A stretch of 64,000 nt of DNA, from assembly GCA_002335605.1 (NCBI GenBank), contig BEDY01000012.1:248001-312000 (forward strand), written 5' to 3'. The translations under genes were made by a program, and so were the position numbers. This DNA comes from Prillingera fragicola (taxonomy: Eukaryota > Basidiomycota > Tremellomycetes > Trichosporonales > Trichosporonaceae). The first letter of the stretch is position 1, and each line of letters opens with the position of its first letter. Below the pieces are notes generated by a model. It did not search any database, was not told the origin of the DNA, and saw only the letters and a list, made by a program, of their open reading frames with translations. Of this stretch, positions 42,882-51,859 are shown in pieces.

Positions 42882-43598
42882 CTAGACGGATAAACTGAGA
42901 ATATACCGATCCAACCTCTCACTCAACTCTTCAGCAGCCACCCCGCGCTCAGCCGGCGAGTGCGGCGAGTCACCCCCCGAAGCGCGCTCAGGCGGGGGCG
43001 AGGGCAGGATGGGCGGCGATGGCGAGCTGGTCGGGAGGGCGGAGATATCGAGGTCGCCTGCGCTTTGGTCTTGCGAGTCGCTGCTCCCCTCGGTGGGGGG
43101 TGGGTGCGGTGTCTGGGTCCAGTGGTGTGCGATACACCCTTGCGTCCCACATGGCGGCGTGCGCTGCCTTTGACTCCGGCTGGGTTGCCATGCTGATGGG
43201 TCCGCTAGGCCGAGCTTGGTGTCGACGGCGAGGTTGCCTTGGATCAGCACTACGAGGAGGAGTGCTGCTGCTGCCAGTGCTGTGAGGAGGAGGATCCTGT
43301 GCGCCCGGGCCGGGAGGTACCACCTGCTCGCTACTAGGGTTAGGGGGGAGGCGAGCCAGAGGAACTGATAGGTTGCCACGCAGAGGGAGCCCGTGTTCAG
43401 GGGGTGGATGAAGAGCCACCCGGCGTAGGCTGTCCAGGAGAGGGTGAGGGCGGTGAGGGCTAGGGCGAGGAGGGGTTCGGTTGAGGGGGTGGCGAGGGAC
43501 CAGGTCGTGAGGAGGAGGAAGAGGAGGAGGATGGAGAGGAGGGCTTTACGGCCGAATAGCGCGTTGGCTAGTTCTGGAGTTGGGGGTGTCCAGGTCAT
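42882..43598 (-). CDS. Four-helix membrane protein with Pro/Ser-rich cytosolic-type tail (238 aa), unknown
   Basis: Single exon, MTWTPPTPELANALFG. Four hydrophobic segments between residues about 15 and 125: ALLSILLLFLLLTTWSLA, LLALALTALTLSWTAYAGWLF, VATYQFLWLASPLTLVA and HRILLLTALAAAALLLVVLI. The remaining 110 residues are hydrophilic and rich in Pro, Ser, Gln and acidic residues (PSPPILPSPPPERASGG). No recognised domain. 238 bp downstream of the next gene in the minus-strand run. Confidence 0.55.
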   Translation of the reverse strand: MTWTPPTPELANALFGRKALLSILLLFLLLTTWSLATPSTEPLLALALTALTLSWTAYAGWLFIHPLNTGSLCVATYQFLWLASPLTLVASRWYLPARAHRILLLTALAAAALLLVVLIQGNLAVDTKLGLADPSAWQPSRSQRQRTPPCGTQGCIAHHWTQTPHPPPTEGSSDSQDQSAGDLDISALPTSSPSPPILPSPPPERASGGDSPHSPAERGVAAEELSERLDRYILSLSV

Positions 43599-43835
43599 TG
43601 CTGGTGTTGGGGGAGAGGGAGGTGGAAGACATTGTGGTCAGTGATGGAGAGTGAGATGAGGTTATTGTTCTGAAGCATGTAGTCAGCCTTCTGCGCCACA
43701 GTGCACGGACCGCCGAGGCCTTGGGTCCGAAGATGATCAGTAGCGAGGCAGGTGAAGGGAGATGCATGTAGACATTCTAGCAAGTAGATACAGTAGTTCA
43801 TCTGCAGAGTCAGCGCTGACACGACGCGCGACTCA

Positions 43836-44333
43836 CTAAACCACAGAGTGGTCTCCCCACACGGCCCTATTAACCGCCCAAGCCAAGGCCACAAAGTCAA
43901 GCACCATGAACCGGCGCATGAAATACACCCTCACGTCCGGGTCCATGAGCCACTCGAGCAGCAGAATGTTGAGCGGCAAACACGCAATGGCGAGGTACCA
44001 CGCGCGCACCTCGGGCTCGCGCGCGCCGGCTGCCCAGGCGACGAGCTGGAACAGGACCAGGTAGGCTGCTGGGATGGCGGACGCGATGAGCACGATCTTG
44101 CGGCCGAGCGGGGGTGCAAAGGCAAACATGACGAGGAGGTAGAGCGCGATGAAGAGGGTCCCGCTCATGAAGACGTAGGGGACTGTCGATTGCGGTTTGG
44201 GTGGTGTATATGGTGGCTTGGGCGTGTCGCGGTCATGGTCGTGGACGGGCTGGATGTGCTTGTCGTCTGGAATCGTCGGGTCGAGAAAGCGGGCTGGGAT
44301 ATGGATGCGGTAGGACATTGTGAGAGAGGCCAT
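43836..44333 (-). CDS. Four-helix membrane protein (165 aa), unknown
   Basis: Start taken at 44333 (MASLTMSYRIHIPARF); MSYRIHIP at 44318 is the alternative. Hydrophilic Pro/Asp-rich N-terminus, then segments VFMSGTLFIALYLLVMFAF, IVLIASAIPAAYLVLFQLVAW, WYLAIACLPLNILLLEWL and FMVLDFVALAWAVNRAVW. A canonical intron appears to begin inside the final codon (TTTA|gtgagt...gctgactctgcag|A): spliced or unspliced, the codon stays a stop (TAA or TAG). No recognised domain. Confidence 0.55.
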   Translation of the reverse strand: MASLTMSYRIHIPARFLDPTIPDDKHIQPVHDHDRDTPKPPYTPPKPQSTVPYVFMSGTLFIALYLLVMFAFAPPLGRKIVLIASAIPAAYLVLFQLVAWAAGAREPEVRAWYLAIACLPLNILLLEWLMDPDVRVYFMRRFMVLDFVALAWAVNRAVWGDHSVV

Positions 44334-44497
44334 GGCGAGCTGGGTGGGACTGGCGGCAGCGTTATGAGGATTCTTGTGCTCGCTGCTCGCTGCTCGCATG
44401 CGACGATGACGTCGAGGGCCTCGGCAGTGATGCAGGCAGCGTACTCTTGCCAGTTCACACGGCTTGTGATACTCGTAGTCGTCACTGTCCTCGACAC

Positions 44498-45034
44498 CTA
44501 CCGCCCCACACCGACACCAAGCCCTACCCTGCGCTTGACAAACTTGACCCCAGCCCAGGCGACGAGCAGCAGCAGGAGCGACACATGCACGCCCCTCACG
44601 GCCTTGAACACGCCCGCCCTGCGTCCCTCACCCACAGCCAAGCTGACGACGCTCCACAGCGGGGGGAACACGAGATAGTTGCCCGACGTGAGCCAGACGT
44701 CCGTAAACCCCACAATGGGGGCAACGACCATGGCCAAGTTGACGGCGCCGGCTGCTAGCGCCAGCGGCCCGAGCTGGCCGGGCGGGTAGACTGCTGGTCG
44801 GAGGACGAGGATGACGGCGAGCGAGAGCGCGATGCCGACCGCGGGGCTGGAGGAGGGGGCCCGATGGTGGCTCGGCCATGGTTTGGGTGTGACGTGAGAC
44901 CCATCGTCGCGCGTCAGTTTGTGCAGGGCCTGTGTTTCTGGGGCGGGTGTTGCTGGAGAGGACACTGGTGGGGTTGGAGAGGAGAGGGCGCTGTAGGAGG
45001 GGTTGTGACGGAGGTGGAGAGGTGGTGGTGGCAT
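44498..45034 (-). CDS. Four-helix membrane protein (178 aa), unknown
   Basis: Single exon, MPPPPLHLRHNPSYSALSS. About 65 hydrophilic Pro/Ser/Thr-rich residues precede hydrophobic segments AVGIALSLAVILVL, LGPLALAAGAVNLAMVVAPIVGF, YLVFPPLWSVVSLAV and VHVSLLLLLVAWAGVKFV; short basic end (KRRVGLGVGVGR). No recognised domain; 164 bp from the preceding gene of the cluster. Confidence 0.5.
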   Translation of the reverse strand: MPPPPLHLRHNPSYSALSSPTPPVSSPATPAPETQALHKLTRDDGSHVTPKPWPSHHRAPSSSPAVGIALSLAVILVLRPAVYPPGQLGPLALAAGAVNLAMVVAPIVGFTDVWLTSGNYLVFPPLWSVVSLAVGEGRRAGVFKAVRGVHVSLLLLLVAWAGVKFVKRRVGLGVGVGR

Positions 45035-45448
45035 GGTTGGGCGAGTGTGAGGTTGAGAGAGCTGGGATGAGGTGAGATTGTGTTTGGGTGGCGAGGATGA
45101 CGTCGGTCACCTCGGCAGCGTCGGGCACAGTGGATGGCATGAGCAGTCTCTCGAGCTCTTTGACATGTGAACACTCTTCAGAAAGGCTGTGCTATGCATA
45201 GCTCGTTCATAGCAGTCGTATGCCTGACAGCATGAAGCAGCATGCATTGACGCTATCCAACCGCGCATCGCCGCCGTCATGTTCATCGCTCGCCATGTCG
45301 CGTGCACATGTTCAGGCACCAACATCATTTTGGGTGGAGCACGCGTCGCAGCACTGTCCATCTCTCTCCCATGATCTACCGCGAAACACGCTCAACTTGC
45401 CCTAGAGGACTCGCTAGAGGAGCCGCCTGACAGCTAAGAATGGCCACT
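45035..45448. other. Intergenic, nothing recognised
   Basis: Contains the promoter of the 44498-45034 gene. No coding frame supported. Confidence 0.45.
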
Positions 45449-45871
45449 TTAACGAGTATAATCAATCAAATCCCAGAGCAAAAACCTCTTCCACAACCCA
45501 GTCGCGCCACGCGGCACATCCTGGCGATAATACCCCAGCCAAGCAGTGACGAGCTCGTCGCTCATCGCATTGACATCTTTAAACATCACCGGCGCAGGCT
45601 TTGCGTCAGAATTCAGCAAAGAAAGAGCTCACAGTACTTGGCGGCGGGTGGTCGTCAATCGTGTAGCCGCGGAGAGCGAAGCCGTTCGCAGCGTAGTGGC
45701 GCATCACCCGGCTGGCTTGGGTCAGCTGTTGGACGGGGGTGCGTACCGGTTGGCTTCTAGTTGGGCGTGGACTTGGGTGTCGGTTGGGGTTGGAGCTTTT
45801 GTCAGGTGCTGCGACGGGTGGGACTTGAGCCTACGAGATGTTGAGTGTGGGTTGCTGGCTTTGTCGGTCAT
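45449..45871 (-). CDS. Small three-exon gene (117 aa), unknown
   Basis: Found by splice reading, not as one frame: exons 45871..45747, 45711..45633, 45598..45449. Introns are 35 and 34 nt, each with a ctgac branch 8-12 nt before the acceptor; phases agree and the three frames differ, so splicing is required. Product starts MTDKASNPHSTSRRLKSHP, contains RVMRHYAANGFALRGYTIDD, and ends with FKDVNAMSDELVTAWLGYYR plus KRFLLWDLIDYTR. No signal peptide or membrane helix. The C-terminal pattern F-[KR]-D-[VI]-x(4-5)-D-E-x(3)-A-W-L-x-x-Y recurs in the gene at 47980-48697. Confidence 0.62.
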
Positions 45872-46190
45872 GGCTAGTTGCTAAGGAGAGGCGAGGTGAC
45901 TAAGAGAGCGAAGACTGACGAGAGAGACGAGTGGCGGCTAAGTCCATGTCTAGCTGACTGCAGAACAGACCACGAGGGCCCACAAGGGCACTGACGTGGA
46001 CGTGCATAGGCTCGGGCGCTCATTGCTCGTGTCAAGAGGACGCTTGATTCATCCCCCTCACCGCATCAGAAAAAGAGGCAGGCAGTCCACACCGTCATCG
46101 AGTAGCTATCAAATTCATTATAACGCACGTATGTCAAGAGAAGCAACGTTAGACCCAGGACCGACTCCAGACCACGCTCGAGTCAGAGCA

Positions 46191-47435
46191 CTACACGACC
46201 GCCAAGAGCACTGCCATCGCAGTCAAAACAATCTGAAAACGTGGTTAGCAAGATCCCCATCAAAGTCCCAGCCAGACCTACAGCAGCAAGCCCGCCACCG
46301 CCAACGGCGACGACAGACCCTGATCCCGAGGGAGTAGCCGAGCTGCTGTTCCTATCATACGGCGAGCTTCCCGTCAGCACAACAACAACGCAAAGGACTT
46401 ACACGGCGGAATAAAACGTGACCAAGCTAAGCCCCACGGTGCGGCCGTCGCGCCACAGCGCGTTGTCGTACACGGCCGCGGCGGCCTTGACGGTAAAGTT
46501 CCAATCCATGTGCGGGTCCACTGGACGGGCATACAGAATTGCGTCGGCGGCGCGCCAGCTGGCGTGGCACGGGAGGGTGGCTGTTTCGCCCTCCCCGGCG
46601 GACGGGGACGCAGGTCGCCATAGTCTGGTCCCATGGCGCCGCGGAGGACGACGTAGGAGGTGTTCTTTGGCGCGGCAAAGGCGAGGGTGGGCGTGCAGGC
46701 TGCGTCGGTGCAGTTGGCGGGGATGCTCGCTTCGGTCCACGCGTAGCTCCCGCCTGTAAAGTTGTCCGTCTCGACGGCGACGGACCGCGCGGCCCAGCTC
46801 TCCGCGGGCGTAAACTTGAACCCTGCAAAGTCCGGGAAGCGGCCGGCTAGTTCGTCGATCGGCTTGATGGGGACTGTGGTGAAGCGGTCGACGGCGCCGT
46901 CGGTGGATTCCTGGCCAGTGTTGATGACAATGTGGGAAAAGTTCAATCCGCCAGCGAGGCTGCGGAAGGTCGTCGTGTGGTTGCCAAACTCTAGGCGCGG
47001 GGTGCACGTCCCGTACGTCGGGTCGGGGTCTTGTGCGTCGTTGTTGTCGTCGACGGTGTACTTTGAGCCCGCGGGCTGGCCGAGGAGACACGCCCCGACG
47101 CCGACGTACGTGACGGACACCTGGGGGAGGGCAGCAGAGAGGTTGACGACGCCGTTCTCGTTGGGGTCGGGGCCATAGGCCTCGGCGGTGTGGAGACCGC
47201 TCGTCATCCACACGCTGGGGTCGGTCGTGTTGCTCATGTCCTGAGGGGGCGGGGCGCCGTTGACCGTCGTGTTCCAGATGGGACGCGCGAGGGGGCGGGT
47301 CGTGTCGGGGTCAAAGTTGATGAGGGAGGACATTGGTAGGCTGAGATTGAAGAATTGGTTGGGGGTGCCGTAGGTACCGATTGGGTCGGCGGCGGCTGTT
47401 GCGGCCAGGAGGCCGAGCGCGGCGAGAGATACCAT
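46191..47435 (-). CDS. Secreted protein with hydrophobic C-terminal tail; apparent frameshift
   Basis: Starts 47435 (MVSLAALGLLAATAAADP, signal peptide of about 17 residues); TATAAA 47 bp upstream. Exons 47435..46403, 46366..46282 and 46232..46191 (introns 36 and 49 nt, ctgac and ctaac branches). Luminal part of about 330 residues with many N-glycosylation sequons and a few Cys (YVGVGACLLGQ, CTPRLEFGNHTTTF). The frame must change by one base between about 46590 and 46640, in a C/G-rich stretch: upstream frame ends well at LRGAMGPDYGD, and the natural continuation (GETATLPCHASWRAADAI) is in another frame with no credible intron. The end is LAAIVLTAMAVLLAVV, suited to a membrane or GPI anchor. 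Either a sequencing indel or a recently broken gene. Function unknown. Confidence 0.6.
46590..46640 (-). other. Apparent frameshift in the secreted-protein gene
   Basis: Two overlapping frames carry complementary halves of one plausible protein; no canonical donor/acceptor pair of sensible length joins them. Homopolymer-like CCCGTCCGCCGGGGAGGG context favours an indel. Confidence 0.55.
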
Positions 47436-47979
47436 GGTGTTGCGTTCGGAGTGTGGAGAGTGGAGTGCAGAGTTGTCAATGTTTATATGAGCTCCTATGG
47501 CCGTCAACTGCGCCGAGTGAGTGGAGTGGGCGGAGACCAGCTAGCGACGGATGCGAGCGATGCGGCGATGGCAACAACTCTTGGCAAGTGGGCTGTGCAA
47601 TCAGGGCTGTGGAGGAGGGTCCAGGAGGCGTTCCGTCGTCACGGATATCCCGTTCAAGTGGCTGAGCAGCTATCACCTGTCAGTGGACAATGTGTTCGTG
47701 CGAGTAGTGCATGCGCAGAGTGTGAGTCGGAGAGAGAGAGAGAGAGTAGTTGGAGACATGATGCAGAGGTAGATGCTCGATGAACACCGAGTTCAGAGCC
47801 AAACAATGAATGATGTGTAAAATATTCAGTAGTCATTATCAGTCGTATTGTGGCAGCATGCGTCTCTGTTGTGATCATTCTCATTCATCGTCTCAACGAG
47901 GGCAACGCGTACAGTCTCTCTTCCCGGTCCTGTGCAGGAGGAGCACAGTCACAGCCACACCAGAATCATCCCAGACTGC
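47436..47979. other. Intergenic, nothing further recognised
   Basis: Holds the TATA element above and a short GA run at about 47730-47745. No gene supported. Confidence 0.45.
47482..47487 (-). promoter_or_regulatory. TATA box of the secreted-protein gene
   Basis: TATAAA on the minus strand (ctcatataaacattg), 47 bp before the ATG at 47435. Confidence 0.55.
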
Positions 47980-48697
47980 CTAGGGGGTGTTGTGGAACAG
48001 CGACCTCAGCATACGGAGCTTGAAGCTCGGGCTTGCATTTGCCGTCACTTTGCAATTGTAGTGTGCCAGCCACGCATCAAGAGTCGCCTCATCGCCACGG
48101 AAGCCTATGTCACGGAAATCCCAGGTCTCCTGCCAGTTCTGAGCCGCATTATTAACCAGGCCCTGTGAGTACCAGGTAACTGTCGACTCACCTTCGGAAG
48201 AGCTCGACCAGGGATGAGGAGAGGACTGCGTTTACGGTCGTACTTGGAAGCCCAGCTGCAATGTCGTCAGCATTGCCCTGCGTCACAGCCATGAACGTGC
48301 CGGTGAAGTTTGATCTGTTGAGCGATATCGTGCGACACGGCCGCGTCGGCGATGGTTTTGAGTAAGGCATTGGTTTGATTGTTGGCAGCAGTGTGAATTG
48401 CAGCCGTGCGAGCTGTCGACGTGTCAGTGTGGATCAAGTGGCGCAAAAGGGACACCTGCCATCAGCATCAATCAGCTGCAGCTCCTTGACCCAACGAAGC
48501 ACATTCTTGTCGTTGCCCGCCGTACGCTCGAGAATGTCGAGCTCGACGAGAAACTCGACGCTGTAAGGAGGCTTGGGCGAGGGCACGGTGTTGTCCTTCA
48601 CTAGTTGGCCGAGGAGGGGGAAGCTCCCGTTCAGAATGAGGTTGATGACGGGATGCTCCTTGTCGCCGAGGGCCAGGAAGGGATCAAAGGTCGTCAT
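47980..48697 (-). CDS. Small multi-exon gene, partly resolved, sharing a C-terminal motif with the 45.4-kb gene
   Basis: Start at 48697 (MTTFDPFLALGDKEHPVINL). First exon to about 48465 encodes PVINLILNGSFPLLGQLV and EFLVELDILERTAGNDKN. Further coding blocks: about 48420-48290 (TAAIHTAANNQTNALLKTI), about 48235-48192 (YDRKRSPLLIPGRALPK, ending at a gtgagt donor) and 48138..47980 (NWQETWDFRDIGFRGDEA, then LDAWLAHYNCK, ending RSLFHNTP-stop). The last intron is 53 nt. Two junctions have weak donors and remain uncertain. The block FRDIGFRGDEATLDAWLAHY matches FKDVNAMSDELVTAWLGYY in the 45449-45871 gene, so the two are probably distant paralogues. No known domain. Confidence 0.45.
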
Positions 48698-49046
48698 GGC
48701 TGCTGCTGGTGTGGTCTTGTTGTTCTTGATGCTGGATGAGGTTGGGTCGAGGGATGGGGGTGAGAGTGAGAGCAAGTGTAAAGAGGATGAAAGACGTGCC
48801 AGGAGATGTAGGAAGCGCAGGTGGGAATGGGGCGTCAAGGAGCTCTAGTGCCATCCAGCGTGATGTGATCCAGTGTGGGTCGTAGAAGATGTGGCACCTT
48901 GCCCAAGGCAGCAGCTGATGCATGCAAGCTATTTGAGCGTATATGTCTGCGCAAGATCTATCAATCACCTCCTAACAATGCACATTGCCCCGGCTGCCGA
49001 GCTCACCGACACGGCCAGTCCACGAGCGACCGCCAGTCCTGCCCTT
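48698..49046. other. Intergenic, nothing recognised
   Basis: Upstream flank of the previous minus-strand gene and 3' flank of the next. No gene supported. Confidence 0.45.
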
Positions 49047-49595
49047 CTAAGTCACCACCTTTGGCCTGCCGAGCAACGACTCCTCATCCCCCGGCCGCCC
49101 ATCCTGGACGGGCTGCATCTCCTCTGCGTCGGTGAGCTCGATCCGCTCGTCCTCATCCTCGCCATCGTCGACGGGGACATAGGTGCGCTCAAACTGCGCA
49201 ACTTTGTAGAACGCAAACCCGAGCGCGACGAGGTTGGCCGCGACGAGGGCGTAGAGGACAAACTTTCGAATAGCCCCGGGGAGAAGGTAGGACGTCGCGA
49301 CGAGCCCGAGTGGGGCGGCAAAGTACACCGGCACGAGCGGGGAGCTCGGCAGGTCGGCCTCCCGCATGCGTCCCGATTTGTTGGGCCTGCGACACCCGCC
49401 GGCCCAGTAGATCAGGCCGCCGACTAGGCAGGCAAAGCCGAACATTGCCAGAAAGACGTGGGCGACCGTGCTGCCGTCTTCGATTGGGTCGTCGGTTGTG
49501 CTGCCTGGTTTGGGGACCAAGGAGAGGACGCCCAGGAAGAGGAGGAGGCCGAAGAGGTATAGCGCCGGTAGGCGGGCGGCTACGCGGGAGCCCAT
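49047..49595 (-). CDS. Four-helix membrane protein (182 aa), paralogue of the 50216-50740 product
   Basis: Start at 49595 (MGSRVAARLPALYLFG). Hydrophobic segments: LYLFGLLLFLGVLSLV, VAHVFLAMFGFACLVGGLIYW, PVYFAAPLGLVATSYLL and FVLYALVAANLVALGFAFY. Acidic C-terminal tail (DDGEDEDERIELTDAEE). The helix-4 region ANLVALGFAFYKVAQFERTY followed by VP parallels VNAVALAYAFRENYMFEQNH followed by IGYVP in the 50216-50740 protein, and helix order and loop lengths agree, so these are tandem paralogues. No recognised domain. Confidence 0.58.
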   Translation of the reverse strand: MGSRVAARLPALYLFGLLLFLGVLSLVPKPGSTTDDPIEDGSTVAHVFLAMFGFACLVGGLIYWAGGCRRPNKSGRMREADLPSSPLVPVYFAAPLGLVATSYLLPGAIRKFVLYALVAANLVALGFAFYKVAQFERTYVPVDDGEDEDERIELTDAEEMQPVQDGRPGDEESLLGRPKVVT

Positions 49596-50215
49596 CGTGG
49601 TCGGGGTGGAGGTATGAGGAGCGGGCTCTTCAGGAGGGCTGGCTGGTGAGGGGAGCTGCCTGGTGAGGAGGGCTGGCTGGAGGGCTGGCAGGCAGGATAG
49701 CTGGTGAGGGCGGTTGATGCAAGCTGTTCGCAATGCCTTTTGGGGGTGTGTATGGTTGTGTCTATGAGCTGTGCTGTAGTGATTGATGCAAAGAATGAGA
49801 TGTAGATGTCATGTAGTGAATCACCACCAATCGGCCAACGACGAAGCGGCTGGGTGGCAAATGCAACTTGATGACGTAATTTTTCGGCTCGCACCGCACA
49901 GCATTGTCGGTGACACGCCGAACATTGCTGCCACGACGACAATGGCCACAGATGGTTTGCAGGTGTCCCGATTGTGTAGAGGTGGCTGGGGTCAGGCTGT
50001 AAGCGAAGAGGTGGCCAGCTGTGCGACACGCGGCAGTTGGACGCGCGTTGTGTGCGTGTAGAGTCCGTGGAGGCGCGTGGAGCTGGCAGAACGGTACAAT
50101 GAGTTTACAGGTGCATCATCTCTACAGCCTCTATTCTACACTCTTGCACAAATCCGATGCAGAGACAGTCCAGGTCTCTCCCATCTAGAAACTCGCTGCC
50201 CGGCGTCACACAGGC
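49596..50215. other. Intergenic, nothing recognised
   Basis: Between the two paralogous membrane-protein genes. No gene supported. Confidence 0.45.
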
Positions 50216-50740
50216 TTACTTTGCCGGACGAGCGTCATAAGGCGGCGCAGCCTCGGTCGGCGAGCTAGCCCCAGCGACAATAGGCGTCTCCTCACTGGTA
50301 AACAGGACTGCCTCCTCATCGCGCCCCGCGCCGCCGGGGACGTATCCGATGTGGTTCTGCTCAAACATGTAGTTTTCACGGAACGCATACGCGAGCGCAA
50401 CGGCGTTGACGCCCATGATGAGCAGGTGGAGGAACCTGGGCGCGAGCGCGTCCACGGCCGTGGCGGCGAGGGGGAGCGCGGCGTAGCCCGGCAACAGGGG
50501 GTTGAGGGGCTGGCATCCGTCGCGCGGGCGATCGCGGGTGGGTGCGCAGCAGCCGAGCCAGATTATGGCGATTACGAGGAGGAAGATGAAGCTTGCTGCT
50601 GCAAAGACGATGCGGACGACGAAGCGCGCGATCGAGTCGGAGGCGCCGAGGGTTGGGAGGAAGATTAGAAAGGTGAGTGAGGCGAGGAGGAGGAGGGAGC
50701 GCGAGCGGAGAGCGGTGCGCTCGGACGCGACTGGATCCAT
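50216..50740 (-). CDS. Four-helix membrane protein (174 aa), paralogue of the 49047-49595 product
   Basis: Single exon, MDPVASERTALRSRSLLLL. Hydrophobic segments: SLLLLASLTFLIFLPTLG, VVRIVFAAASFIFLLVIAIIW, LLPGYAALPLAATAVDAL and FLHLLIMGVNAVALAYAF; loop 2-3 has LGCCAPTRDRPRDGC. The C-terminal tail is acidic then Pro-rich (EEAVLFTSEETPIVAGAS). See the paralogue entry for the shared helix-4 pattern. Right-most gene of the ten-gene minus-strand run. No recognised domain. Confidence 0.58.
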   Translation of the reverse strand: MDPVASERTALRSRSLLLLASLTFLIFLPTLGASDSIARFVVRIVFAAASFIFLLVIAIIWLGCCAPTRDRPRDGCQPLNPLLPGYAALPLAATAVDALAPRFLHLLIMGVNAVALAYAFRENYMFEQNHIGYVPGGAGRDEEAVLFTSEETPIVAGASSPTEAAPPYDARPAK

Positions 50741-51859
50741 CGTTGGGGTTGTGGGTGGGAGTTGGAGGGGTGGTGGTGACTAGTTGATGGGCTCTCAAGT
50801 GCAGTGGCCTCAAGTGCAGTGGATGTGTGTGAGTCACTGATGGGAGCGACAGGCAGGTGGTGTTGGCTGATGGTGATGAGGACGAGTTGGAAGAGTAGAC
50901 AGAGTAACAGATGGATGTGGTCGCACGTGCGGTCGTGATGGTGTTGAAGGCAAAATTGTAATAACACCTACTAGGGGCAATTAGCGGAATCAAATCTATT
51001 CTAATCCCGGGGCCTTATTTGCGCTAATGCCGGCATTAGCAGTGCTACGTTCCCATGCTCCCTGTCAAAAGACACGGCGGTCGTGGTGTGCATTGTTCTT
51101 CTGCAAGCTCGACTCGATGCTCTTGTTCCCTCCTGGACCGAATCGTAGCTTTGAATAAGACCATTGAGGTCCAAACGTTGTTCGTTGGCGGACCACAACC
51201 GCCTCCGGCTCCGGTATATGGTATACGGGGTATATGTATCTCAGGTACAAGGCCCAACAGGGGGGCTAATGGGAGGCAGTGTAGAGTGAGTGAAACGAAA
51301 AGTCGTATGCATCGCTAGAGAAACGACATGGGTACATCAGCGTATGTTGCAATACAAAGACTCGTACAGACTGACAATGTTTGTGCAGCAAGCTGCTGTG
51401 AAAAGCAAAAGGTGTAAAGAGTGCGGAATGGTCGATCGGGGCCAAGAGATTAGATAATGGGGGAATGTGTCCTTCCGCCCGCAGCAGCCAGCCAGCCAAG
51501 GCAGTGTCAGTCAAATCCCGCATACCATACCACATGACCCAGTGTTCTCTCACTCCCGCATGTACATGCTTACAAAGCACCATGCATCTGTCCTATCACA
51601 CGTCTACCAAGCGACAAGGTACTCGATGTACGACGACTCGTACGGCGGTAAGAGCAACATGTCGGATCCGTGCGTACAGTAGCGGTCTGTGCACACCGTT
51701 CCGCACCTGTCGGAACCAAATTTGCCACCCACCAAGGTATATATCTACTGCTCGAGCTTGTGCTTCTTTCCCCCCCATCTCCCATTCTCTTCCTATCACT
51801 GGCATACACTCTGACACCCCGCACAGCTGCACAACTACTGCTACTCTTACTCTGACACA
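50741..51859. other. Divergent intergenic region
   Basis: No gene supported. A TATATAT at about 51738-51745, 115 bp before the next ATG, and a CT-rich leader (51750-51850) suggest the promoter of the VIT/vWA gene. Confidence 0.5.
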
